64,000 nucleotides of DNA from Cristatella mucedo. Its lineage: Eukaryota > Bryozoa > Phylactolaemata > Cristatellidae. The DNA is taken from the NCBI GenBank assembly GCA_009760855.2, contig WPIO01000018.1, positions 745,001 through 809,000 on the forward strand, in the 5' to 3' direction. Made by a program: the position numbers and the translations under genes. A model generated the notes under the pieces. It searched no databases. It saw only the letters and a program-made list of their open reading frames with translations, and was not told where the DNA came from. Position 1 is the first letter of the stretch; every line of letters starts with the position of its first letter. Positions 41,540-52,019 of the stretch are shown here, one piece after another.

Positions 41540-43078
41540 AACAGGTCCCGCCATTGCATCTCTTTTCGGTCGCTCACCTCTACTGCCTGCCGAACCTCGA
41601 TGAGATGCTTCGGCACGGCTCTCCTGTACGTTACATCCTGGAGCCCCACACGGCTTTACGTACCCCAGGGCGGAAATCGAAGCTGCTGTGTCACTCCTCA
41701 CTCGTGATATGGCCCACCTCCGATACTCCTCCCTACTCGAGCCTTGGCAGAAACTCGGCGCCCTCCGTACCTTGTTGATGCCCCGTCTAGAGTACGTCTG
41801 TCGTGCCAAATGGCCTCAGAAAAAATCTCTGCTCCCGGTGGATAGAGCGACGATGGAACTCTGCAGGCAGGTCGGCGCCTGTCTCCCTCTGTACGCAACG
41901 ATTGGCTATGTCCACGCCCCGAGCTCTAGTGGCGGTATGTGATTTGTCCCCGCTCAGCCAAGAGGTGGATACCCTCCGGGCCACTCGGTCGTGCAGAATG
42001 CTGACCTCGGGCGACACACGATTGTCGCTACTGTTGCCATGGAAGAGCTCGATGACGCTCTCAAACTTCTCAGAAGTCGGATGAGGCTCGTACGATCTTT
42101 CTCTTCGGGGGCATCCTTTGAGGATAGAGGTTACGAAAGTTCTCGTTCGCTCTGGTCGGAGGCCCACCAATCGCTCAAGTGACTGGGTGTCATGGAGGCG
42201 CTCTCCAACTGCACGCTTCTGCTCTACTGGAATGAGGGCGACCACGGATGCCCGCAGTTTGATACGCGATCAATGGTGTCGGTCATCCGAAAGGACGTCA
42301 TGGCAGGCTGGGTGGCTGATTAGCCCACCAAGCCGGACTAGGGGAAAGTGACTCGCTGTCTGGCAACGAGCACGAACGCTAACCACTCCCACTTCCTCCT
42401 ATCTGGCTTGGGTGTCTCTTTCGCATCGCCGTGCTTCGTCTTTCGCCCAAGGTTGAACCTCCTTCCTTGTGCTGCAACCCACGTGAGGTCGAATCCGGCC
42501 CTCCCGACTCAGTGCAGGACAAAATGGAGACGTTGCCGCATGCACTGAACCACTTCCCAGGACTAATGCCTACCATCACGAAGCCGCTTGATGCCATCCT
42601 CGATCGCCTCGTCAAAGCCCTCCCCAGGTCCCTGCGATGCTACGCTCAAGTGGATCAACGTCACGAACTTGATCCTGTGTTCTGAATTGGTGGTCGACAA
42701 TGGCCGCTATGCAGTGGTGGCTGAAGTTACAGTACCGTTTGACAAAGATGCCGACGCACCTGGTTGAGCAGCCGACCGGAAGATCGCCAAGTACAAACAG
42801 CTGGGACAAACCGCTCAAGCCGGCAGATATGCTAGCAGTGCGCTTTTGCAGTGGGAGCCCTTGGGACATGGCGCCCGGACAATGAGCACACGCTTTCGGC
42901 GCTGAGAGTGAGCCATAAACACAGTGTGCTTATTCGCCAGCTCTTCGTCAGGCGACGCCATAAACGGCTCGGCGACAGTCTGATGGAAATTCTCTGGCCT
43001 CTCGAGATCGAAAGAGGAAGTGGTTCTGGTGCAAGTTCTGCCCAGTTTGACTCGGATCCAGACCGACAATGGCGATGA
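41540..43078 (+). pseudogene. R2/NeSL-like LINE 3' half: post-RT, CCHC and restriction-like endonuclease
   Basis: This clade uses a C-terminal restriction-like endonuclease instead of an AP endonuclease. Plus frames in order: EIEAAVSLLTRDMAHLRYSS, LLEPWQKLGALRTLLMPRLE (41730 on), VDRATMELCRQV, YVHAPSSSGG, then VAMEELDDALKLL and LWSEAHQSLK (42030-42180), LYWNEGDHG, RPRLNLLP, METLPHALNHF (42523 on; cysteine-histidine region with the last Cys changed to Phe), AILDRLVKALPR, HELDPVF (about 42660, equivalent of KPDLIV), VVAEVTVPFDKDADAP, DRKIAKYKQLG, GALGTWRPDNEHTLSALRV and KHSVLIRQLFV (42854-42960). Frameshifts and stops throughout. The RT core is absent. Confidence 0.78.
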
Positions 43079-43079
43079 G

Positions 43080-43570
43080 TCCATGCGCTTGATATGGTCA
43101 TAGCCGGCTAGAGGGACTGACAGCTCTCTGAATGGCATAGCTCCGGCTCCCGAAAGGGGCTCAGAAGACGCCCAGCAGCATTCTATACCGGAATCCACTA
43201 GGAAGTCTGCCTGCTCTGGGCCGCACATAGCGCTTGGAGCCGATAGGGGGCCTGGCTGCTGCGTTCTGCTCTGGTGCCCGAAGGGGAAGACCGAGGCGCA
43301 CGGCCGTGAGTAGAGTCGGCAGTCTCTAGAGGCGCCGATGGCAACTCATTAGTAAGGCCGGCACCCGACGGCAGCACAAGTCTAGTAATGCCAGTGTGGC
43401 TGAATGCCCAAGCGTAGCGTAGACTCGGCAAAACAAGCCACTCGGCTACAGCAGCGGTGGATAGGCTGTCCATCCTGGCTACGTGTAGGTCGCGCCCGGG
43501 TATCGTCCCGGCGTATCGAAGCCGATTTAATCACAAACATGTACCAAATAAACTGCAGCACCAGGCTCAC
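43080..43570 (-). pseudogene. Possible Gypsy Gag-Pol protease fragment (tentative)
   Basis: A minus-strand frame has PEQADFLVDSGIECCW (about 43215-43170), resembling the retroviral-type aspartic protease start FLVDTGA.VSV, with D-S-G instead of D-T-G. Upstream frames are Pro/Ser/Arg-rich without a zinc knuckle. Its position 5' (in minus sense) of the integrase relic, with the R2/NeSL-like piece between, would fit a single Gypsy element that lost RT and RNase H. A six-residue motif is thin evidence. Confidence 0.35.
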
Positions 43571-43840
43571 TTAACGCGTACGTCATCTCAAAATGCCCTT
43601 TTGATCTCGAAGCCCTGCTGATATCAAATGACAAATATCCAAATGTAGCAGCTCGTTGATTTGGGCCCAGCCTACACTTGTATGCCTTGTGGTGGTAACG
43701 TGGCCTACTTGATTAAGTTGCTGGATTAGACCTCGGACAAAATGAATGGCCATTGCTCATCAAGGATGAGGTCGCATTACCAGCCAAGAGGTAGGCTTGT
43801 CTCTGCTTTTATGACTGCTCTTTATTCTGCACCTCTATCT
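43571..43840. other. Unassigned spacer
   Basis: No feature recognised. Confidence 0.3.
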
Positions 43841-43854
43841 ATCCATCCATACGT

Positions 43855-43965
43855 CCATCTGTCCTTCCATCCATCCATCCATCCATCCATCAAATGTAAA
43901 GCGCCTAGAAAGAGATTGAGTTCTCCGAGGGCGCTTTATCGAGTGCATTATAATTATCCATATAT
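43855..43965 (+). mobile_element. (CATC)n microsatellite fused to LINE 3'-tail fragment
   Basis: Tetranucleotide (CATC)n at about 43862-43891, then 'aaatgtaaagcgcctag...' the stem-loop tail and a mutated (ATT)n. No coding part. Extreme 5' truncation. Confidence 0.82.
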
Positions 43966-44555
43966 GCATATATCCACCTATTATTTTTTGCGAATATAGT
44001 ACACACAAACAGACACAGCTAAGACCTGTTTAAGCTTATCTGTTTGTTGTTTGACCGTAGAGGGTAATGACTAACGTGCCTACAAACGTCGAAACGCTAA
44101 ACGCTTGGGGCTGGTAGCGCCTAGCCGGCGGTGGCTAGTAGCCTGCTTATTAGTAATGACAGTGCGTACCTATTATTGCTTCGTTGTCATCCTACAAATG
44201 CATTCCTAAACGTTGTTGCTGTTGGTGAGAACCGTGAATTATGCGTCAACAAAAGAAAAGCACCCAGGAACCGGAGCACGCCGGACGGCGGCGAGCTGGA
44301 GAACTCGCTCCTTCGGCTGGAGCGAGGAGCCGAGAAGCCGCTCGTTTGATATTCCTCGAGTCACGTTTGTGCGAGCACTCCAGCTCAGCCCAGGACGGCC
44401 CCGACGGATGCCGCTTATTACGGAAACGGAGAACCTGGCCGTGATGGCCGCTACGCTACGCTAGCTAGCGGAGCGTGTGAAAATGCTCAAAAGTGCCTCT
44501 CGGCGGCTTCTGCCGGAGTAGTACGATGTCGCGGTACAATAGACTCGACAGCTAG
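43966..44555. other. Unassigned, GC-rich around 44.27-44.46 kb
   Basis: Overlapping frames at 44131-44464 on the plus strand have no motif and probably reflect GC content. Confidence 0.35.
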
Positions 44556-44649
44556 CATTGTCTCAAACGACTCAGCGCGGTCTCCCTCAAACGTCACTGT
44601 GAATCTCTCCAACTTGTGGTCATCAGGCCTGCTATAGCTGTGGCGGTCC

Positions 44650-45183
44650 AACTTAACGCTTGCCTTTATAAACCTCGTTCAATGTGCAATTAACCCATAC
44701 TAATAACCGACCTCATTTCTGAAAAAGACCCTGATCTGCTAGCCGCAACAAACACTTGGCTAAAACGGGCAAACTGATCGACTATTGACGACACAATCCT
44801 CCTGACTGGCGTCTCCTTCTTTCGCTCCCCCTTTTTTTTTCTCCTTTTTTTTTAACTCAATCAAAACTGGAGGCGGTGTCGCTATTATTAAACGCAGGTC
44901 TTTCAATTTCAAGCCGTTGGCAGTCCTCTTGAAGCAGTATCACGAATCGTTTGTTTTCAGTTCACAGGACAACCAGCTACCAATGGTGGCAGTAGTCTAT
45001 CGTCCTCCAGATACCGAGTCCTCCGTTATCTCAGACTTCTCTTCATGTGTGAGAAATCGATCCTTCCTTGTTATGGGTGATTTCAACAGTCATTATGAGA
45101 ACTTGTCTGACGCCTTCAGCACCGAATTTCGTACACTGACTGAACTGCTCGTCTTCTGCTTATCTCACCACATGCAGGTCTAA
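44650..45183 (+). pseudogene. LINE AP-endonuclease domain
   Basis: Family role: nicks target DNA to prime reverse transcription. Motifs: LITDLISEKDPDLLAATNTW (44695-44760; the second-motif Glu is changed to Asn in 'TNTW' where TETW is usual), a GGGVAIIKR stretch at 44870, then the open 88 codons from 44917 with VAVVYRPPDTESSV, FLVMGDFNSHYENLSD (GDFN motif, about 45070). The frame ends in a stop at 45181. The SDH-type C-terminal motif was not located. The changed Glu alone would likely abolish activity. Confidence 0.8.
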
Positions 45184-45239
45184 TTCAGTCTGCAATGTGT
45201 ACCCTCCTCCTCCTCATCTAAAATAAATTGAGAATCGCG

Positions 45240-45516
45240 ATTCTTCATGACCTTTGACATTGATACTATCCGTGCGAGAATATCTGCTTTGCCTCTGCTG
45301 TTCAATTCACCTTCTAACCTGTCATCATTGGCAGATTGCTGCAACACGACACTAGCCGATATACTCGAAGAGTTTGCACCTCTGACTAAGCACACTGTGC
45401 GCCCGCACCAAGACGGCCGATGGTTTACCACAGACATTAAACTTGCTACGTCTACTGACATGAAGCTTGGAAAAGCAGACAAAAGATCAGGACTGACCGT
45501 CTACCGACAGACATAG
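45240..45516 (+). pseudogene. LINE linker between endonuclease and RT
   Basis: Open 89 codons with DTIRARISALPLLFNSPSNL, CCNTTLADILEEFAPLTK and VRPHQDGRWFTTDIKLATS; this L..(A)P.......R....WFT.(D)I pattern is typical of the linker in L2/CR1-type ORF2. Immediately after are YRQT* and a YSKSYQ-like stretch, then stops. Confidence 0.72.
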
Positions 45517-45973
45517 GTGGACTACAGTAAATCGTACCAATCGATCCTAGCAAAGGCAACGTCTAGCTTTTATAAAATGAAACATTGTTGAATCACAGAT
45601 GCCCAATCCAAACGTGCTGATGTCGACGATCAACTGTCTCCTTAACAGCTTTCAGGTTAGCTCCTTACCTGATGATCCTTGTGATGATCCAGCTGATCGC
45701 TTCTCTAGCTTCTTTGTTCAGAAAATAAACAAGATCAGGAGTCCATCCCGGCCTCTTTATCGACTAGGTAGATAATATTAGTGAGTTCATCCCTAAGATG
45801 GTAGCATCCACCCTGAAATCCTGACCCCGATTCCATGAAGCACCTCATTGTCTTCTATCATGTAGGCCACTAATGACCTCATTCTAAAGCTCAAATCCTT
45901 ATAAAAAAAACAGACGAGTCCTTTAGACCGTATTCTGACTGTCGTGCTTCTATGAGGATACATCTGCGGCTGT

Positions 45974-46688
45974 ATGACTAATATCATAAACATGTCTTTA
46001 GCCTCAGGTCATGTCCCAGCACCTTTCAAAAAGTCTGTAGTCAGGCCACTACTCAAGCGAGCTTCACCAGACCAAGAGAACTTGAGCAAGTTCCGCTCAG
46101 TCTCCCTTCTACCGCTCCTATCAAAGACACTGGAACGAGTCGTGGCAGACCAGCTGAACTCATATGTTGTAGCTTCAAACCTTGTTAGTAAGTTCTAGTC
46201 TGGTTTTAGAGCTAATCACTCTACACAGTCATTATTGCTTGAGGTGTATAACGACCTACTTACGTAGAGTATCTCTGCTTGTTTTGATTGATGTTTCGTC
46301 AGCTTTTGATACCATCGATCACAAAGTTTTTCTAGAGCGCCTCTCACCTCACCTGGGCATCACTGGCACTGCTCTGCAATGGTTCAGGTCCTATCTCACT
46401 GGCAGACTCCAGAGTATTAACGTGAATGGACAAAGATCATCTGAGGTACCTCTGAAATATGGGGTACCTCAGGGCTCCGCGCTAGGTCCGGTTCTTTTCA
46501 CGGTTTATACTCTCCCTCTTGCTGATGTGATTGCCAAGCACAATCTAGGCTTTCACTTCTATGCAGATGACACTCAGTTGTACCTTTGCTTTGATCCCTC
46601 CCACCCTAAACGTCGAATTCTCCCAACTCCCTTGCTATATGTTTTGATGACTTCTGCACATAGATTGCAGCAAATTTTCTTAAATTGA
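45974..46688 (+). pseudogene. LINE reverse transcriptase (fingers and palm)
   Basis: Two overlapping open stretches. 45974-46198: INMSLASGHVPAPFKKSVVR, PLLKRASPDQENLSKFRSVS, LLPLLSKTLERVVADQLNSY. 46182-46688: (after frame change) RVSLLVLIDVSSAFDTIDHK (first palm Asp), HLGITGTALQWFRSYLTGRL, GVPQGSALGPVLFTVYT, and FHFYADDTQLYLCFDPS (both catalytic Asp, about 46555). This is the best-preserved RT of the window. The frame break near 46190-46270 and the loss of frame after 46690 make it inactive. Confidence 0.87.
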
Positions 46689-46725
46689 ACGATGATGAAA
46701 CCAACTTACTAGTTTGTGGCAAACC

Positions 46726-46910
46726 AAGTGCATACTGACCCTCTGCATGTCACCCCTAACCATGTTACTCATTTTGTTTGTGTATCAAGCATTATACTAC
46801 TCACCATTCTATTGCATTTCCCTTTGCAGCAAATGTAAAGCGCCTAGAGATTGATTTCTCTGTGGGCGCTTTATCAAGTGCATTATTATTATTATTATTA
46901 TTATTAAGTG
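46726..46910 (+). mobile_element. Nested LINE 3' end with perfect 5-bp TSD
   Basis: Insertion 46731-46905, with AAGTG at 46726-46730 and 46906-46910. The host reads 'ccaagtg|tgattaagaaattgg' across it, as in the uninterrupted KPSVIQKLE codons of other copies. It contains the second half of the 3' UTR, a stem-loop tail with a small deletion (about 46837-46873) and (ATT)n. Same strand as its host. Confidence 0.92.
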
Positions 46911-47580
46911 TGATTAAGAAATTGGAAAGGTTAACACTCACAATCGGCTCTGCCAGCATATGTCCTGTTAAATCTGCACGAAACCTAGGCTTTCCTGTTT
47001 CAAAATGACCTTTTGCTAGACGACCACATCAACTCCACAGTCAAGTCTGCCTACTTTTAGTTACACGACATTGGTAAAATTTGGGCTTGCATGGAAAGGG
47101 ATACCACATCTAAGTTAGTCCATGCATTTGTGACATCCCGTCTTGACTTCTGTAACTCACTGCTTTCTGGTCTACCGGCCTATGCAATCAGGTGCTTACA
47201 ACTAATGTACACAACTCTGCAGCTTGGCTTGTCTGTCGTGAGTGTTGCAGTTGCCATATCACACCACTTCTCGCCGACTTGCACTGGCTATCAATAAAGC
47301 AGCGCGCCGACTTTAAGGTTTTGTCACTCACTTTAAGGTCCCTTCATTATTTGGCTCCAGCCTACCTATCAGATCTACTCCTTCACCAGACTAAGCATCG
47401 TACCACCCACTTTTCGAAATCCAACTGTTTACTAATACATTGTACAAATCTAAAAAAGATCCTTTGGAGAGCGTGCCTTTAACTCGTACGCTCCCAAAGC
47501 CTGGAACTCACTCCCGAATTTCGTCACGACATCTATTGACTTGTCTACATTTAAAAAGAAACTGAACAATGAATTTATTT
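46911..47580 (+). pseudogene. LINE post-RT region of the 44.6-kb copy
   Basis: Resumes with IKKLERLTLTIGSAS, ARNLG, then in other frames DTTSKLVHAFVTSRLDFCNS (47094 on), HITPLLADLHWLSIKQRADF, SLTLRSLHYLAPAYLSDLL, and NSLPN/FVTTS-like codons to about 47600. Several frameshifts. The order is the same as in the young copies. Confidence 0.82.
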
Positions 47581-47800
47581 GTCACAGAATTTAGTGGGTC
47601 CCTGTGATTCTTCCCTTATGTGCTATTCATGCCGACTGTGCGTACGGCCGCTAACCATACTTGCATGCTGACCCTATACTTGTCAACCCTAACCGCGATA
47701 TGCTTGTTGTCATGGAGCATCTTACTACTAACCATTTGATCGTGCTTCCTTATCAAGATCGAGTTCTCTGATGGCGCTATATTAATTGTATTATTAGTAT

Positions 47801-48440
47801 TATAATTATCAATATTTATGTAAAATATAGCGGTATCTGAGCAGCGTTTTTTGGAAAACTTTGTAAATATAAGCTAATCAGCCCTAAGCAGACGGGCAGA
47901 AAATCACTTGAAACTGTAAAAAGAGGTTAAATGTTTAAAGTAATGACGCGCACTCTCGAGGTAAACCATCCGACTGGTCATCATGCTAATAAAAAAGCTT
48001 AAACCCTATCCAGCATGCGTAGCCATGCCCCTGTTTATTGGCAAACTCCTATCCAAGGCTCCTAATTCCTAAATTCCTTACCATGCAAGATGTTTACATT
48101 GGTACGTTTATGTTGGCCCAAAAAATGAAAGTGTCTATAGTTAGGCAACTTGATCATCGTTATGGGTAGTGTATTTATAATTTACTGCTGCAGGGGCTGT
48201 GTTAAGTAAAGAGTCAATTATCGCCGCACCTTCTGATTAATGATGGGACTTCTGATCGTCTCCTGTAGCAGCCATTGAACATACGGGAAGCAACCAACCC
48301 TGAACGCAACTGGCTGGCGCCCACTTGGGTAAAACAAGCGTCGTTTACAGGGAATTAGTCAGCACGCGTCGATTCAAATCGATTCGAGAAAATTGAGGTG
48401 ATTTCAAGTTCTGATTTATTTCGTTAACAGCTTGATATTT
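47801..48440. other. Unassigned spacer
   Basis: No gene or element recognised; AT-rich on the left. Confidence 0.35.
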
Positions 48441-48454
48441 GCACTGGCGAACGC

Positions 48455-48560
48455 GGATCAGACGCCCTGGGTCTCAGCCGGCCCGGGTCTGATTTCCACG
48501 GCATTCGAGCCATCGGGAATATGTTCTGGTGATGCTATATAAGGGTCGTGTAAGGTTGAC
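48455..48560 (+). mobile_element. Possible SINE fragment
   Basis: 'gcattcgagccatcgggaatatgttctggtgatgctatataagg' has the order B box, then a remnant of the tail ending in 'gctatataa'. The A box and the stem arms are too diverged to be sure. Confidence 0.35.
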
Positions 48561-48899
48561 CTATTACTAAAGATCTGCATTGATCTATTTATTGACGTTT
48601 TTGGTTGATGCATATCGCTGTCCGATTTCATAGCTTGCTGTTCTCAGTTTCTCTACCACGTGACCGAGTCAAATGCCAGCCCTAGGTATCTTGCTTATGT
48701 TATTTCTCCTATAATAGTAGTCCAACCAATTTTAAATTTGGGATGCATCATTTTTGTACTTATGCATGATTCCAGCCGTCTCGCGTGCGTACTTGACTTT
48801 GGTAGTTCAGCTCATTTTGATTGTAAGCTGGCTTTTGTCGTCAACACGCTTTTTGCCAAAATGCTGCCAAGGTGTCGTGCTAATGTTATAGGTTAAGCT

Positions 48900-49560
48900 A
48901 ATAATGGTCTAATAAGCGTTAAAATTGAAGTATAAACTCCTACTACGTACTTTTGTGAATTATGCTAATGCTTTACATCATCACTCATCTTCAACATAGT
49001 TTTCACAAACGTCTTTGGTACCTTGAAAAGTTTGGATTAACCAATGCTGACTAAATTGACTTTAAATATGGAATACATGCTCTGGTTGACTTTTCGTAAC
49101 TAGGGGTAACCTCAGTTGTGTAGTATGTCAAGTAAGTATAGTGCCAATGACCTTGTGTGTGATATATTTCGTTTTTGTGGATTAAAGTTTATGTTTGACA
49201 CGTCAAAGAATCACTTTTTTAATGTCTCCTCAGTTGCACAAAAGTGCCCAGCATCTTTTGAGATGTTTTGTACACTTTTTTTTACAGTGTTTTGAATCTG
49301 TCGACTTTGTGAAATCTATACTCATGTCAGCTGGAGAAAATATGACCTTGACCTTCATAGGTCATCAGAAGGTCAGCACAACAGCTACGGTTACATCAAA
49401 AGATAGCTTATGTATAGCTTATGTTACCCTTGCTGTCCGCGCCAATTTGTATGCCGATAGCTCCATTGGTTTTTGAGAAATATCAATACCTGTGCTGTGA
49501 GGGAGATAAATTCCATTGGGTATAACAGAAAACTTCTCCGAAATGAATTCCCAGAACAGC
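48900..49560 (-). repeat. Unclassified interspersed repeat, copy B
   Basis: Reverse complement of about 49560-49300 aligns with 30430-30600 (see copy A). The best-conserved words are 'accttctgatgacct', 'gtcaaggtca', 'caagggtaacat' and 'tatttctcaaa'. The left boundary is unclear. A 93-codon plus frame at 49195-49476 crosses it but lacks any motif. Confidence 0.55.
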
Positions 49561-50000
49561 CGAGAAATTAGGTGGTAATAAGCTAGCGCTCAGAAGGCTG
49601 GAACGAAGGCGCCAAATTCGATAGGCGGCACTAAAAACTACCTTAAAAAGTTGCTATAATAAGATAATAATAATAATATAATAATAATATTATTATTAAT
49701 AAGATGTTCAAAGGTGTCCGCTTTATCCTCGGGAAAGGTCTGTGTATCCGTAATTTTTGTACGCCATAGGGCACAAGCTTGCCCAATGCCGCGTTCCTCC
49801 TAACATTAACGATTGACCGCCAGCCGCACGAGTCTATATTATTAATCCGAAGAATCGTAGCTAGCGTAATAAAATATTCATCGAAAGAACTGGTGTGCCT
49901 CCTACTGACCACAGCAAAGAAAATTTGCTTAGCAGTGGCAGGTCATACATGCCTCCATACGGATGTAGACCTTCTTCCTGTGTAACGTAATGTCATTTAT
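49561..50000. other. Unassigned; (TAA)n-like tract at 49660-49705
   Basis: The AT-rich tract is followed by 'gatgttcaaaggtgtccgc...', an 89-codon minus frame I cannot assign. Confidence 0.35.
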
Positions 50001-50003
50001 GAT

Positions 50004-50095
50004 AAAAATAATAACATTATTAATGCATCTGATACAGCGCCCTCAGAGAGCTCAATCTCTTTCTAGGCACTTAACATTCGCTGCGTTGGCTGGTC
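50004..50095 (-). mobile_element. LINE 3'-tail-only fragment
   Basis: Decayed (AAT)n, then the stem-loop tail (about 50035-50075) and 'ttcgctgc', the start of the UTR. No coding part. Confidence 0.7.
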
Positions 50096-50164
50096 AGTTG
50101 CTTGCTTGCACATCAGAATAGATGGCTTCTTGAGGGACCGACCCTGCACGTCGAAAAGCAGTCG

Positions 50165-50245
50165 AGCGACTAGTCTCATGGGCTAAGGCACTCGGTCTCG
50201 GCCTTGACAAGGTCAGGGTCATCTGAAATGGCCGTACCGCCTACC
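50165..50245 (+). mobile_element. Possible tRNA-like SINE head
   Basis: 'tagtctcatgggctaaggcactcggtctcggccttgacaaggtcaggg' follows the SINE head pattern (A box ctaaggcactcgg). The B box is poor and no tail follows. Confidence 0.4.
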
Positions 50246-50388
50246 CTCTCGTGCGGGCTGCGCACTACTTTCTTCTCTTCTCTCACGTGAGATTGCCCAA
50301 GTAGACAAACACTGCTGCACCTCCCGGCGCCCAGGTGAACATGTATTTTTTGCTAGCCGCCGCCCATCAGGATTCGTCAGAGAACCTT

Positions 50389-50416
50389 CTCCTCCTCCTC
50401 CTCCTCCTCCTCCTCC
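50389..50416. repeat. (CTC)n trinucleotide repeat
   Basis: About nine CTC units. Confidence 0.9.
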
Positions 50417-51437
50417 GTAAATATATTTTAGATCTGCTTAGGAAAAAGTGGCAGCCTCGCGTGGAAGCAGACGCCAGTTGTGGGAGCTGCACCGACGGAG
50501 CGCCGCAGGCGGCGGCGAGCTTTTGCTCTTCAGTCGCCCTCGAGTGAAAGGAAATCGCGAATTATTTGCCTCGAAGGAGGAGCTCGTCCCATGAAGCCCC
50601 TCTTTAAATTAATCTCCATTGAAAAGGGAGTAGTAGCTTCCGCTTTGGATCGCGAAGCTGCATCCAGGAGGTTCCCTGCCCGATCTCGGCGAATCGTTAG
50701 GCCGTTGCTGCAGAGGAATACCGAAAGGTCAAGGACAACGATTCCGATTCCCCTGGCGCCACTGGCGCCTTCGATGCACGTGCGCTTTGAATCGACGAGG
50801 CGCGTGCATCGCGTGCGTCTTGCATACCCTTCTCCGCCGCCGCCGAGGCCTTGCAGACGCGGCTGCTTTAGACAGCGCCACTGCAGATGCAACCGACGGG
50901 CAGATCCTTCCTGTGGAGCGGCTAGCCAGCTGATACGGCGTCGTTTGTTCGTACAGCAATGTCAGGCCCTCCACGGGCACAGTGCTCACAGCAGGCTGTT
51001 CAACTTGGTCGCCAACGTATTTTTATATTGATGCTAGATAAACTCGCCTTTAGTCATCTTTTTAGCTTAGGCTTTAATATTTTCGGGCTTAGTATTTTAT
51101 TGTACGTTTTAGGATTTACGGCTTGTGGTTTACTGCTTAGATTTTGTGTTTTCTCCGAGTTTGAGTTTTTTGGTTTTGAGTTTAGATCTTGTCGTTTGGT
51201 ATTAGAGAGAAATTCTAAACAGAAGAGATAACTAAAAGCGTGTTTAAGTAACGTAAATATAAAAATACGCTGGTGACCATGTTAAACAGCCTGCTATGTG
51301 CCCGTAGAGAATCTGACCGTGCTGTATGAACAAACGACGCCATATTAGCTGGCTAGCCGCCCCACACGATCCTGGTGCCGTTTAAAAAATTATACGCCAT
51401 CGTGGACTTTCGTGGTCGTTTTCGTCTAACCTCTAAC
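50417..51437. other. Unassigned; CpG-rich then T/G-skewed
   Basis: 50460-50960 is GC- and CpG-rich, with a 183-codon plus frame (50480-51031) and overlapping minus frames, all Arg/Ser/Pro-rich without a motif, most likely compositional. 51030-51210 is strongly T+G rich on the plus strand and gives a Phe/Leu-rich frame by composition. Confidence 0.4.
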
Positions 51438-51896
51438 CTCTAACCCAGAGGTTTCAAAACTTCCTAATGCTGCGACTCTTTTACACAGTTCCTCACGTTG
51501 TGGCGACCCCCAACCATAAGATTATTTTTGTTGCAACTTCATAACTGTAATTTGCCTACCATGAAAACATAATTAAAGCATAGTGATTAATCACAAGAAC
51601 ATTACGCAATTATATATTGCGAAATATTTATTTCTAACTACAAACAAATGAAATTGTATCTTGAAGCATGGTGTAGCATGGTTAGCATTCTTAATACAAC
51701 AACAGTAAACTACATTTCTACACGTTGCGACAGTATGCATACAAGGCCATGTCAGTGCGAAGGTTGAGATTGCTTTTTTCTCACCAGATCAGAAATTCCT
51801 GGGGCAAACTCCAATTGTCTTAGGTGGCCCCTGTGAAAGGGTCGTTCGACCCACATAGAGGTCGCGACCCACAGGTTGAGAACCGCTGGTCTAACC
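51438..51896 (-). mobile_element. Non-autonomous hAT element (443 bp) with 8-bp TSD
   Basis: Element 51446-51888. Minus-strand start CAGCGGTTCTCAACCTGTGG (at 51888 downward); other end CAGAGGTTTCAAAACTTCCT. TSD ctctaacc (51438-51445) against gtctaacc (51889-51896), 7 of 8. It shares 'gggtcgttcgaccc' (reverse complement of the same palindromic word) with the 188-bp element at 36.5 kb. The interior is AT-rich and non-coding. It belongs to the widespread CAGNGGTTCTCAA group of hAT elements. Confidence 0.88.
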
Positions 51897-52019
51897 GAAA
51901 TTGAGAGGAGTTAGCGATAATAACTACTCAGAAAAAAGTTTTGATTGATCTCGAGGTATGCAAGAAGGAGAAGCCTGTCGTGGCGCGGCGGTCGGTTACG
52001 GTTCTTCGCTTGAGATTTG

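Larger units (their letters stand above)
44560..47800 (+). mobile_element. Longest L2-like LINE copy (endonuclease, RT, 3' UTR), with nested insertion
   Basis: Contains, in order, an AP-endonuclease domain (about 44650-45185), a linker, RT (about 45990-46690), a nested younger LINE tail (46731-46905), the rest of RT/post-RT (46911-47580), 3' UTR and a degraded tail near 47750-47800. Net length about 3.07 kb without the insertion. The 5' boundary is uncertain; the LNA..-like start of the endonuclease is near 44655. It carries many stops and frameshifts and a T-run at 44828-44852. It defines the family's domain order for this window. Confidence 0.88.

Noticed and set aside
50480-51031. 183-codon Arg-rich gene
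   Set aside because: Open minus frames overlap it fully, composition-driven, no motif.
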